In this document: one piece after another, positions 45,000 through 54,007 of the stretch
Layout of the letters: the number at the start of each line of letters is the position of its first letter
Position numbering within the stretch: the first letter of the stretch is position 1
Assembly (NCBI RefSeq): GCF_031626875.1
Contig: NZ_JANDMF010000031.1
Span: forward strand, 1-64,000
Origin: Clostridium sp031626875
GTDB lineage: Bacteria > Bacillota > Clostridia > Clostridiales > Clostridiaceae
Direction of reading: 5' to 3'
Length of the DNA stretch: 64,000 bases
Position numbers and translations under genes: made by a program
The notes under the pieces: generated by a model
What the model saw: the letters and a program-made list of their open reading frames with translations, nothing else
The model's database searches: none
What the model was told of the DNA's origin: nothing

Positions 45000-45820
45000 T
45001 ATTTTACCTCCTTTGGATCTAGTGCATCTCTAATGCAGTCTCCTAACATATTAAATGATGCGACTAAAATAACTATAGAAATTCCTGGAACTAACATCTG
45101 ATATGGATTAGTAGTCATAACATTCTTTGCTTCATTTAGCATTGCTCCCCATTCTGGTATAGGAGCCTGAACTCCAAGTCCTAAGAATGACAAAGTAGAT
45201 ATATTTAAAATTGCCCACCCTATATCTAATGTTGCAAATATTGCCATTTCTGATCCAATGCTAGGTAACACATGTTTAAATAAAATAAAGCTTTCACTGG
45301 AACCTATGCTCTTTGAAAATAAAATAAAGTTTTTATCTCTATACTTTAATACACTTGTTCTGATCATTCTTGCATACCATGCCCACTTTATAAAAATATT
45401 AGCTATAATTACATTTCTTATGTCAACTCCAAGCAGTGCTACTACTGCTAATATCATGATTTGACTTGGAAAAGACAACATTACATCTACAATACGCATT
45501 ATAATTTCATCTACTATCCCTTTAAAATAACCTGCTAATATTCCCATAATTGTTCCTAATCCAATAGTTCCAATCATTGTAAGCAAGGATAGAAATAATG
45601 TTGGTCTTATTCCATAAATCATTCTTGAAAGTATACAACGTCCTAAGTGATCTGTTCCTAATGGATGCTCATAAGAAATTATTGTAAACTTTTTCACTAT
45701 ATTACTTTCATAAGGATCATTTGGTGCAAATATTGGTGCAAATATTCCTAAAATTGAAATTGTAATTATTATCCCCAAACTTAATAAAGCTATTTTATTT
45801 TTCATAAGTTGTTTTATCAT
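44999..45820 (-). CDS. nikC: Nickel ABC transporter permease NikC
   Basis: The 273-residue permease has six membrane segments. The N-terminus MIKQLMKNKIALLSLGIIITISILGIFAPIFAPNDPY, then HPLGTDHLGRCILSRMIYGIRPTLF, is typical of DppC/NikC. The cytoplasmic coupling region is SKSIGSSESFILFKHVLPSIGSEMAIFATLDIG. It forms the membrane channel with NikB. It starts one base after nikB ends. Confidence 0.88.
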   Translation of the reverse strand: MIKQLMKNKIALLSLGIIITISILGIFAPIFAPNDPYESNIVKKFTIISYEHPLGTDHLGRCILSRMIYGIRPTLFLSLLTMIGTIGLGTIMGILAGYFKGIVDEIIMRIVDVMLSFPSQIMILAVVALLGVDIRNVIIANIFIKWAWYARMIRTSVLKYRDKNFILFSKSIGSSESFILFKHVLPSIGSEMAIFATLDIGWAILNISTLSFLGLGVQAPIPEWGAMLNEAKNVMTTNPYQMLVPGISIVILVASFNMLGDCIRDALDPKEVK

Positions 45821-45821
45821 A

Positions 45822-46763
45822 TCAGTTCACATCCTTTCTTAATCTAGGATCAGTGATGTACTGTATAATATCAAAAATCAGATTAAATATAATAAATAAA
45901 GTACCTATCATTAATACATAAGCTTGAATTATTGGATAATCTCTATTAAAAATAGCTGCAATACATAACTTTCCTACTCCTGGCCAAGCAAAAACATTTT
46001 CTACAACAATTGTTCCTGCAATTAATTGAGGAATACTCATTCCAATAGCCACAATACATGTATGTAAAGAATTTTTTAAAACATGATTAATAAGAATTTT
46101 TCTTTCTTTTAATCCTCTTACTTTCTCATACAATACATAATCTTCTTTCATATTTTCTAAAATGTTGTTTCTAATTAACCTAATATATGTTGATATATAT
46201 GTTAAAGCTACTGTAATAGAAGGAAGAATTAAATGTTTAAAAGATCCACTCCCACTAGTAGGTAATAAATTCAATTTTATACTCACCACCCAAATTAGCA
46301 AAAGTCCTATCCAATAAGCTGGCATTGCTGTTGTTATAAATACAATACTTCTTATAGCTCTATCAAAAATGCTATCCTTATATACTGCACAAAAAAAACC
46401 AATTGGTAAACTTAAAATTATTACAAAGACAAGAGATAATCCTGCTAACTGTATTGTTGCAGGAAGAGATCTTCCTATCTCTCCTATAACTGTTCTAGAT
46501 GGATTTACATAACTTACTCCAAAATCAAATCTCAAGCAATCCCCTAGCCATCTTATATATCTAATAAAGAATGGATCATTTAACCCAAGCTCTGTTCTTA
46601 TTTGCCTTATAGCTTCATCTGTAATTACTGGTGTTTGTCTAACCCTTAGTGCTACTTCTGCTGGATCAGATGGAATTAAATTTATAAAAACAAAACACAC
46701 AAAAGATATACTTATCAATAAGGGAATTGACATTAAACTCCTTTTCAAAATATAGTTTTTCAC
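45822..46763 (-). CDS. nikB: Nickel ABC transporter permease NikB
   Basis: The 313-residue permease has six membrane segments. It shows the DppB/NikB N-terminus (KRSLMSIPLLISISFVCFVFINLIPSDPAEVALR) and RTELGLNDPFFIRYIRWLG. The coupling loop is KVRGLKERKILINHVLKNSLHT and the C-terminus VVENVFAWPGVGKLCIAAIFNRDYPIIQA. It lies 70 bases after nikA; that gap holds a terminator-like hairpin which probably lowers expression of the membrane parts relative to the binding protein. Confidence 0.88.
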   Translation of the reverse strand: MKNYILKRSLMSIPLLISISFVCFVFINLIPSDPAEVALRVRQTPVITDEAIRQIRTELGLNDPFFIRYIRWLGDCLRFDFGVSYVNPSRTVIGEIGRSLPATIQLAGLSLVFVIILSLPIGFFCAVYKDSIFDRAIRSIVFITTAMPAYWIGLLLIWVVSIKLNLLPTSGSGSFKHLILPSITVALTYISTYIRLIRNNILENMKEDYVLYEKVRGLKERKILINHVLKNSLHTCIVAIGMSIPQLIAGTIVVENVFAWPGVGKLCIAAIFNRDYPIIQAYVLMIGTLFIIFNLIFDIIQYITDPRLRKDVN

Positions 46764-46781
46764 TTTCTATTTCTCCTTTAT

Positions 46782-46821
46782 AAAAAGAGCTGCTAATATT
46801 GAAATTTCTCAACACTAGCAG
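46782..46821 (-). terminator. Partial terminator between nikA and nikB
   Basis: On the minus strand CTGCTA and TAGCAG, with extra pairing inside (GTGTTGA with TCAATAT), form a hairpin followed by CTCTTTTT. It sits between two genes of one operon, so some read-through must occur. Confidence 0.7.
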
Positions 46822-46834
46822 ACTTTTATTATTT

Positions 46835-48430
46835 TTATTCTAAATACATTTTTGAAAATGGGACTTCATATTGAGTTTGAGTAAATTTAACATCTTTAAG
46901 TCCTTTTCTAAATATTGCTTTATTACATTCATATGTAAGTGGGATATATACTGCATCTTCATGTAATCTTGTTAAAACAAATTTATATAATTCTTGTCTT
47001 TCATCTTCATTAGTAGAAGTTAATATATTAGTAATTGCATCATCAATTTCTTTTTTATCTGCCAATCCTTGTTGTGCAGCATAATCTCCATATACGGGCT
47101 TTCTCATAGCTGCTAAAGATGATTGTGGATCATATGGAGTCCCCCAACAAATATTAAATACCATATCAAAATTACCAGATTTCATATTATCACGATATGA
47201 TTGTTCTTCTTCACCTTTTATTGTCAAGTTAACCCCTACCTTTTTGTATTCACCTTGAATATATTCAGCTATAGATTTTTCCGTAACACTATCACTATTA
47301 TAAAGTAATGATAACTCTAACTTTCTACCATCTTTCTCACGTATACCATCACTTCCAAGCTTCCATCCAGATTTCTCAAGCATAGAATTTGCTTTGTCTT
47401 TATCATATTCATATGGAATTAAATTAATATCACAATATCTTGTAGTCTCTGAAAACAAAGTATCTGCTGGCTTCTCTATTCCATAAAATACTCCATCTGA
47501 AATTGACTTTTTATCAGTTGCATGTTGAAGTGCTTTTCTTACATTTGTATCTTTTAAAATTTCATCAGTAGTATTTAATACAATTTGTCTTGTAGATGTT
47601 GCCTCAGATAATTCAACTTCAAATGCATCATTATCTTTATATTTATTAACTGCATCAGCATCTATCATATTTTTCCCATAGATTAGATCTATTTCTCCTT
47701 TTTCAAGAGCTAATATACGTGTTTGATTGTCTGGTATTACCTTCACAGTAATCTTCTTAATCTTTGGTTTTTCTCCCCAGTAATTTTCATTCACTTCAAA
47801 AATTGCATATTGATCAGTAACAAATTCTTTAAGTACATATGGACCTGTTCCTATATATTCTTTAACTCCATCCTTAGTTGAACCATTCTTCATTGCAGCT
47901 GGTGAAATCATTGCAAATGGTCTTGTAACTCCTAATTCTGTAAGCATTGGATAATATGGTTTACTCATTTTTATTTCTAATGTATAGTCATCTTTAACTG
48001 TAACACTTTCAAGTAATTCCATCATTTCTAACCAAGTATGACGACTTTTATTTTCAGCTATAGCATCAAAATTAGCCTTTATAGCATTAGCATCACATAC
48101 ATTTCCATCTGAAAATTTTACGCCTTGTCTAATTTTGAAAGTGTATACTTTCCCATCTTCACTAATATCCCAGTTTTCTGCTAAGCAAGGCTCGTATCCA
48201 TCTTCTGTTACATTAACTAATGATTCATATAGCATTTCCTGAGCATACATTTCTCCTGCATATAAATGCGGATTTAAATCTCTGATATCTCTAAAGTTAA
48301 CAAAAACTACCTCTTCTTGTTTTGAATTTATATTATTCTCTGTCAATTCTTTTTTATTAGAACAACCTGATAGTGTTCCTATCATAATTCCAAAAGCAAG
48401 TAACACTGAACTAAACTTTTTTAATTTCAT
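46835..48430 (-). CDS. nikA: Nickel ABC transporter substrate-binding lipoprotein NikA
   Basis: The 531-residue lipoprotein has a signal peptide ending in a lipobox (GTLSGC). It matches NikA along its length from what I know of the Escherichia coli protein: DLNPHLYAGEMYAQEMLYESLV, SEDGKVYTFKIRQGVKFSDG, NENYWGEKPKIKKI, WGTPYDPQSSLAAMR and AAQQGLADKKEID. NikA binds a nickel complex and delivers it to NikBC. The conserved WG-PYDP and R residues line the pocket. Nickel is the most likely cargo, but other metals or metal chelates are possible. It is the first gene of the transporter operon, downstream of a LysR-type regulator on the same strand. Confidence 0.9.
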   Translation of the reverse strand: MKLKKFSSVLLAFGIMIGTLSGCSNKKELTENNINSKQEEVVFVNFRDIRDLNPHLYAGEMYAQEMLYESLVNVTEDGYEPCLAENWDISEDGKVYTFKIRQGVKFSDGNVCDANAIKANFDAIAENKSRHTWLEMMELLESVTVKDDYTLEIKMSKPYYPMLTELGVTRPFAMISPAAMKNGSTKDGVKEYIGTGPYVLKEFVTDQYAIFEVNENYWGEKPKIKKITVKVIPDNQTRILALEKGEIDLIYGKNMIDADAVNKYKDNDAFEVELSEATSTRQIVLNTTDEILKDTNVRKALQHATDKKSISDGVFYGIEKPADTLFSETTRYCDINLIPYEYDKDKANSMLEKSGWKLGSDGIREKDGRKLELSLLYNSDSVTEKSIAEYIQGEYKKVGVNLTIKGEEEQSYRDNMKSGNFDMVFNICWGTPYDPQSSLAAMRKPVYGDYAAQQGLADKKEIDDAITNILTSTNEDERQELYKFVLTRLHEDAVYIPLTYECNKAIFRKGLKDVKFTQTQYEVPFSKMYLE

Positions 48431-48543
48431 AATTTTCCTCCCCTAATTGATTTTCATTATCACTCATGATTCATACTTTATCATAGGGGATAGAATTTGA
48501 ATAATATCATTTATTCATACCCAGTAATAACTATTTGTTATAA

Positions 48544-49467
48544 CTAAATAGATTTACTTTCTTTTAAAGTCTTTTTTATATAATTTATAAATTCTGTAGC
48601 TTCTTTTGTTAATTCAGTATCCTTATGCTTTACATATCCTATTAACAAACACTTTGTACACCCTTTAATGCTTAATGGTTTGATTTTATACTGCTCATAA
48701 TTCTCATTCATAAAATCTATTCCAAAACTACAAACATCTGTATTTAGTAACAAATCTATAGTAAGATTATCACTATTTGTCTGAATTATATTATTGAAAT
48801 TCTCCATATTTATTGCTCCCACACTAATACTCTCTAAGTGATGTTCTAATGAGAATAAATCTTTTATAGGCTGAACAAACTTCAATTTATGTAACTCCTC
48901 AAATTTAACCATATCTTTTTTGAATAAAGGATTATTTTCTCCTACATAAATACATGCTTCTCTTTTATCAAGAATATTAAATTCTAATTTTTTATGTCCC
49001 ATTATATGATTAAAACATTTAAGCTGATTTTCAGAAAAATATACAATTCCAATTTCAGAAAGATAATGAGCTACATGGTCTGTAATTTCTTCTACTGTTC
49101 CTTCATAAAATTCTAAGTTAATATTTTCATTATTCCTTGAATTGTAAAATTCAATAAAGACTCTTGAAATCATATGACTAGGGTAACATGAAACACTAAA
49201 TTTTCTAGTAATTTCTTTTTTAATTGCTGAAGTCATCATATTAGCATTTTTTAAAACAATTTTAGCATATTCATAAATTTTTTTGCCTTGTTCTGTTAAC
49301 CTTACTCCTTTATTTGTTCTATAAAAAAATGAAACTCCCATTTCTTTTTCAAATGCATTTATTACTTTACTAACATTGGGTTGAGAAGTATATAAAATTT
49401 CAGCTGCTTTATTTATACTCCCACAATCTGCTGTGGCTACAAAATATTCTAATTGTTTTATTTCCAT
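48544..49467 (-). CDS. LysR-type transcriptional regulator
   Basis: The 307-residue regulator has the N-terminal LysR helix-turn-helix (MEIKQLEYFVATADCGSINKAAEILYTSQPNVSKVINAFE) and a C-terminal co-inducer domain. The C-terminal domain is cysteine-rich toward the end (DVCSFGID, GCTKCLL), which might bind metal. GGAGG precedes the ATG. It lies 113 bases upstream of nikA in the same direction, not divergent as in most LysR pairs, and is a candidate regulator of the nik cluster; the effector is unknown. No clear terminator separates it from nikA. Confidence 0.85.
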   Translation of the reverse strand: MEIKQLEYFVATADCGSINKAAEILYTSQPNVSKVINAFEKEMGVSFFYRTNKGVRLTEQGKKIYEYAKIVLKNANMMTSAIKKEITRKFSVSCYPSHMISRVFIEFYNSRNNENINLEFYEGTVEEITDHVAHYLSEIGIVYFSENQLKCFNHIMGHKKLEFNILDKREACIYVGENNPLFKKDMVKFEELHKLKFVQPIKDLFSLEHHLESISVGAINMENFNNIIQTNSDNLTIDLLLNTDVCSFGIDFMNENYEQYKIKPLSIKGCTKCLLIGYVKHKDTELTKEATEFINYIKKTLKESKSI

Positions 49468-49570
49468 ATTTCCTCCTTAGTTTTACAACAAAACAACACT
49501 TCATTTCAATTGATATTACTTATCATTAACACTCATCATATCATGTTAATACTTGTCAATCAAATTTTAT

Positions 49571-49633
49571 AAAAATAAAAAGTGACAATTATTAAAGAAA
49601 GTCTCTTTTTACTTACCTTAATAATTATCACTT
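49571..49633 (-). terminator. Terminator of the nif operon
   Basis: On the minus strand AAGTGATAATTATTAAGG pairs over about 17 bases with CTTTAATAATTGTCACTT, followed by TTTTATTTTTAT. It begins 16 bases after the nifV-alpha stop and insulates the nif genes from the LysR gene. Confidence 0.9.
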
Positions 49634-49648
49634 AATTAACAAATTATT

Positions 49649-50410
49649 TTAATCCTTATCTAATTCATGCATATTAGGAAAAAATCCTTTAGTAGATTTA
49701 ATGAATTCTTGCATATTACAATTTCCAGCCCTTTCTCCTATACCATCTAATGTACAATTAACATATTTGGCTCCACATTTAGCCCCTTCAATTGATATAG
49801 CTGTTGCCATTCCAAAATCATTATGAGCATGTATCTCAATTTCCATACTAGTATTTTCGACTAAAGTAGTTATTGCTTTTTTAGTTGTTGATGGACTTAA
49901 TATCCCCACAGTATCTGCATACCTTACTCTATGAACATCTAACTTTTCAAGAATATCACATAAGTGTATAAGATACTTAATATCTGCTCTTGATGCATCT
50001 TCAAAACCAATAGTCACTTCATAAGCTTGTTCTTTTGCAAAATACACACAATCTTTCAAATTATTTTCTACCCAAGTTTTATCTTTTCTTAAATTTGAAT
50101 ATATCTGAATTTCAGAGCTTGGAACACTTAAATGAATAATGTCAGGATTGCACTCAATAGAATGTTTTATATCATTCTTATTAATCCTGTTCCAAGTTGA
50201 AACAAAAGAATTCTCCATAGCATCTACAATTTGAATTATACAATCTTTTTCTACGCTTCCCATTGCAGGGGTCCCTGCTTCTATTTGATAGATTCCATTT
50301 AAATCTAAATACCTTGCAATTTCAACCTTTTGATTTACTGTAAATGCTTTTCCTGGAGCTTGCTCTCCATCCCTTAATGTTGTATCTACTATATATACTT
50401 CTCTATTCAT
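49649..50410 (-). CDS. nifV(alpha): Homocitrate synthase, NifV-alpha subunit (N-terminal part)
   Basis: The 253-residue protein covers the catalytic TIM barrel of homocitrate synthase only. It starts VYIVDTTLRDGEQAPGKAFT (catalytic arginine and metal-binding aspartate) and has YADTVGILSP and EIHAHNDFGMATA (metal-binding histidines), then GIGERAGNCNMQEF. In Clostridium pasteurianum NifV is split the same way, with the N-terminal part encoded by the second gene, nifV-alpha, and both genes needed to replace NifV of Azotobacter. The product, homocitrate, is a ligand of the iron-molybdenum cofactor. The start overlaps nifV-omega by eight bases, so both are made together. Confidence 0.9.
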   Translation of the reverse strand: MNREVYIVDTTLRDGEQAPGKAFTVNQKVEIARYLDLNGIYQIEAGTPAMGSVEKDCIIQIVDAMENSFVSTWNRINKNDIKHSIECNPDIIHLSVPSSEIQIYSNLRKDKTWVENNLKDCVYFAKEQAYEVTIGFEDASRADIKYLIHLCDILEKLDVHRVRYADTVGILSPSTTKKAITTLVENTSMEIEIHAHNDFGMATAISIEGAKCGAKYVNCTLDGIGERAGNCNMQEFIKSTKGFFPNMHELDKD

Positions 50411-51326
50411 TTTCAACCCCTACTTTACTATATATTCCTTCTATTTCATCGTCTAGAAGTCCTCTCCCTATTTGAGTGCTCTTTTTTCTTATAACTTCTA
50501 AAACCTCTTCTAATTTTTCTTCTTCATATGCTATATTTAATTCTTCAAGTTTAATTTTTAAAGATTTTATTCCTGAATGTTTGCCAATTACTATTTTTCT
50601 TTCTCTACCTATCTCTTTTGGATCATAAGGCTCATAGGTATTAACATTCTTTGAAATTCCATTAACATGAACTCCTGATTCAACATTAAATATATTTTTC
50701 CCTATGAAAGGCATATTATATGGCAGTTCTTCACCTATTATTTCTTCATAAATCTGTAATACTGTAGGAAATAGAACATGATTACCCCTAAGATTAATTT
50801 TTTGTATAAACTCAACTGACCCTAAAAGTTCCTCTAATGGGGCATATCCTCCAATGCCTGCAAAACTAGTTACAACTTTATGACCTCCTAGTTTAATCCA
50901 TTCTAATGTTAAAGCAGTTGCACATCCAAATTCATTACCAATACATAATTCCATACCTTTCCCAAAGGAATCCATAAGCTTTAATAATTTTTCCTCATAG
51001 TCATAAAGCATTAAATCATCTAACCCTGCTATTCTTATATTGTTGAGATTGTTTATATTTTTATTAATTTTATTGCTTGAATCTATATACTTTCCCCTTG
51101 GTATATAGAGCTCTTTAACTACATTTACCCTGAATTCTACATCTACTGGAAGTGGAAATAATTCTTCATATATCTCTGGCGTAATTTCAATATAATCACT
51201 ACCAATTAAATATATTAATTTAATTAATTCCTTAACTTTTTCTTTTTTTTCTTTGACCTTTTCTTCATATAAGCTCCAAAGTGCAACTAGAGTTTTATCT
51301 ACAATCTCAACTTGTCTCTCCTTCAT
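50403..51326 (-). CDS. nifV(omega): Homocitrate synthase, NifV-omega subunit (C-terminal part)
   Basis: The 307-residue protein matches the C-terminal part of NifV. LTLEWIKLGGHKVVTSFAGIGGYAPLEELLG is followed by ESGVHVNGISKNVNTYEPYDPKEIGRERKIVIGKHSG. The first 130 residues look like a degenerate copy of the barrel start (EIVDKTLVALW, where the catalytic LRDG is lost), so it probably cannot work alone. This is the clostridial nifV-omega; the catalytic half is encoded by the next gene. It follows nifN-B by 34 bases. Confidence 0.9.
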   Translation of the reverse strand: MKERQVEIVDKTLVALWSLYEEKVKEKKEKVKELIKLIYLIGSDYIEITPEIYEELFPLPVDVEFRVNVVKELYIPRGKYIDSSNKINKNINNLNNIRIAGLDDLMLYDYEEKLLKLMDSFGKGMELCIGNEFGCATALTLEWIKLGGHKVVTSFAGIGGYAPLEELLGSVEFIQKINLRGNHVLFPTVLQIYEEIIGEELPYNMPFIGKNIFNVESGVHVNGISKNVNTYEPYDPKEIGRERKIVIGKHSGIKSLKIKLEELNIAYEEEKLEEVLEVIRKKSTQIGRGLLDDEIEGIYSKVGVENE

Positions 51327-51360
51327 GATATCCTACCTTTCTAATTGGAAATTTTAAATG

Positions 51361-54003
51361 TTATTTTACATTAAGAATGACTTTATTCTTTTTCCTATTT
51401 AAAATATCTTCTGCTGCAAAAGCTACAGCCACTTCAACTCTTTCATAAGTCATAAATATTTCTATCCCTGACTTTTTTAGTTTCTTTGTTGGTTCTTCAC
51501 CAATTCTAAGACAAATTATGCCATCACAATCCTCTAGCATATTAGATATCTTTGTAAATTTATCAACGTCTTCTTCACATACTTCTTTTCCGTTACAATA
51601 CTTATCTACACTTCTTTTTTCTAAAAACATTGCCATATTATCTTTATATTCATAAATATAAAACTCCGTTGCATGTCCAAAATGTTGATCTACAACCATT
51701 CCACTCTTTGATGCAACTGCAAATTTTAATGAAGTATGATTTTTCTCTTCTTCTATTTCTTCTTTCCTATACTTCAAAGATTGATCATCTCCTAGTAGTC
51801 CTATAGCATCAGCTCTACATTGCTTACAGTGATACATCTGACTTATATGCTCTCCACACTTATCTCTTAAGTCTTTTATTTCTTTATTACTAACTAAAGG
51901 CATATTTTCAAACACACTACCTTTAACAGGTATCATCTGCATAATGTTTGTAATGCTTGCTCCATGTTCTTTTACTTTTTTAGTGACCTCTTCAATATGA
52001 TGATCATTAATACCTTTAAGCATAACTATATTTACTTTACAAATAATTCCTCTATCAGTTAAATACTTAAGTCCTGATAATTGATTATTAAGTAATATTT
52101 GTGCACCTTCAACTCCAGTGTAAGTAATACCTAAATAATTTATATATTTATATACCTTAGCTGTTATAGTTGAATCTACAGCATTTATTGTTATTGTCAC
52201 ATGTGTAACTCCAAGATCAATTAACTGCTGTGCATAAAATGGAAGCATTAATCCATTTGTTGATAAGCAAAAAGTCACTTCATCATCATATTCTTTTATT
52301 AATGTTAATGTCTTTTTTACTTCATCAAAATTAGCCAAAGCATCCCCTGGTCCTGCTATTCCTACAACCTTAAGATTATCCATCTTACTCTTAACATACT
52401 TATACTTTTCAAATGCTTCTTTAGGAGATAAAACTTCTGTTGTAACTCCTGGTCTACTTTCATTTGGACAATCATATTTCCTTAAGCAATAATTGCAACT
52501 TACATTACACTTTGGGGCTATTGGTAGATGCATTCTTGCATATTTATGAGCTGAACTACAACTGAAACATGGATGAGTTTTTGTTTTTTCTTCTATACTA
52601 ATTTTTTTATTATCCAATTTTGACACCTTCTCTCCCTTATAAAGTTCATCATATAAATTTTCCCTAAAACTGCTTTCTTTTCTCCCTAAAATCACATTTG
52701 CTATTTCATCTCCTAAATTTAAAGATCCTTCATATCCTATAGACATAATTCTTTGACCACCTACCCTATCATGTATTGGAAATGATGCTCTTACTAGTGA
52801 TATTTTGTGTTTTTCTTCTATTCTTCTACCATCTGAATTTCCAATCATAACATTAGCTTCAAAATCTAATGCATACTTCTCTATATCTTTAAAATCTGCT
52901 TCATCTATGATTTTATATTTGTGAACAAATAATCTACTTCCAATTTCTCTAACTTCTTCTTCAAGTTTTTCTTTTAAGCTAGGACATTTTTCCCCAGATG
53001 CTATCAATACTGGCATAACTCCATTCTCTAAACACATCCTAGATGTAGAATATACAAAATCAGGTTCTCCATAAATAACCGCTCTACCTTCACTATTATA
53101 TTTATGAGAATCTATCATGGCATCTAAGTATCTTCCTCTTTGCTTCTTATATTTTTCAGGTATAGGATTTCCTGAAATTTTAGATAACACTTCTAAAAAT
53201 TTATCTGTATCTCTAAGTCCCCTTGGTATATTCACTCTATAATTTTCAACACCAAATTTATCTTCTAAATATTTTCCAACAGAATTTTCATCATTAACAA
53301 AACTAACAATTTCAATTGTTGCTTTTGCTCCAGCCATCATTCTTATTTCTTCTATACTTGTTCCATTAGATGGTAATCTTTCATAATTTACTTTATGAAT
53401 TCCATCAAGATTTTCACTTATATCAGGAAGTAAAATAAAATCAATATCAAAACTGCCTATTATTTCTTTAAGTTCCCTAACATCTGCTGGACTTATCAAA
53501 CTAGTTACAATATTAATCTTTTCATTTTTTTCACTATTTAACTTTAAGTTTTCTACTACTGCTTTAAGGGCTCTACAGAACCCATCATATTGAGTTCCTC
53601 CATACCCTGGAGTTGAAATAGGTATTATCTCTACATTAGAATCTATATGAGTTTCTTTGAAAGTTTTTAATATACGTACTATGTCTTCCCCTATTGTTTC
53701 TGCTAAACAAGTTGTTGATATTCCAATAACTTTTGGATTATATAGCTTAATTAAATTTTCTAATCCAGTTATTAAATTTTTTTCTCCACCATAAACAGTT
53801 CCTTGTTCTGTTAAAGAAGAAGAAGCTATGTCTATTGGCTCATTATAATGTGTTGCCATATGTCTTCTTATGTATGTACTACACCCTTGAGACCCATGCA
53901 ATATTGTCATTGCCCCTTTTATTCCATATAAAGCATTTACAGCCCCCATAGGCATACACATCTTACATGGATTTACTGTTAAATCTACATAATCTTCTTT
54001 CAT
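51361..54003 (-). CDS. nifN-B: NifN-NifB fusion, cofactor scaffold and radical SAM enzyme
   Basis: The 880-residue fusion has three parts. Residues 1 to about 430 are NifN, a NifK-like scaffold half (VNPCKMCMPMGAVNALYGI, LHGSQGCSTYIRR, ISTTCLAETIGEDI). Residues about 470-740 are NifB, the radical-SAM enzyme making the 8-iron NifB-co core, with the cluster cysteines in PKCNVSCNYCLRKYDCPN (about 496-503). Residues about 760-880 form a NifX-like carrier domain (VASKSGMVVDQHFGHATEFY). The same fusion is known in Clostridium pasteurianum. I chose the ATG of MKEDYVDLTVNP, which has AAGGA upstream and lies 4 bases after nifE. Longer in-frame starts overlap nifE. Confidence 0.94.
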   Translation of the reverse strand: MKEDYVDLTVNPCKMCMPMGAVNALYGIKGAMTILHGSQGCSTYIRRHMATHYNEPIDIASSSLTEQGTVYGGEKNLITGLENLIKLYNPKVIGISTTCLAETIGEDIVRILKTFKETHIDSNVEIIPISTPGYGGTQYDGFCRALKAVVENLKLNSEKNEKINIVTSLISPADVRELKEIIGSFDIDFILLPDISENLDGIHKVNYERLPSNGTSIEEIRMMAGAKATIEIVSFVNDENSVGKYLEDKFGVENYRVNIPRGLRDTDKFLEVLSKISGNPIPEKYKKQRGRYLDAMIDSHKYNSEGRAVIYGEPDFVYSTSRMCLENGVMPVLIASGEKCPSLKEKLEEEVREIGSRLFVHKYKIIDEADFKDIEKYALDFEANVMIGNSDGRRIEEKHKISLVRASFPIHDRVGGQRIMSIGYEGSLNLGDEIANVILGRKESSFRENLYDELYKGEKVSKLDNKKISIEEKTKTHPCFSCSSAHKYARMHLPIAPKCNVSCNYCLRKYDCPNESRPGVTTEVLSPKEAFEKYKYVKSKMDNLKVVGIAGPGDALANFDEVKKTLTLIKEYDDEVTFCLSTNGLMLPFYAQQLIDLGVTHVTITINAVDSTITAKVYKYINYLGITYTGVEGAQILLNNQLSGLKYLTDRGIICKVNIVMLKGINDHHIEEVTKKVKEHGASITNIMQMIPVKGSVFENMPLVSNKEIKDLRDKCGEHISQMYHCKQCRADAIGLLGDDQSLKYRKEEIEEEKNHTSLKFAVASKSGMVVDQHFGHATEFYIYEYKDNMAMFLEKRSVDKYCNGKEVCEEDVDKFTKISNMLEDCDGIICLRIGEEPTKKLKKSGIEIFMTYERVEVAVAFAAEDILNRKKNKVILNVK

Positions 54004-54007
54004 ACTT

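Noticed and set aside
48471..48520. A NikR operator before nikA
   Set aside because: The TCATAC half-sites are direct repeats 44 bases apart, not the inverted pair with a 16-base gap that NikR needs.
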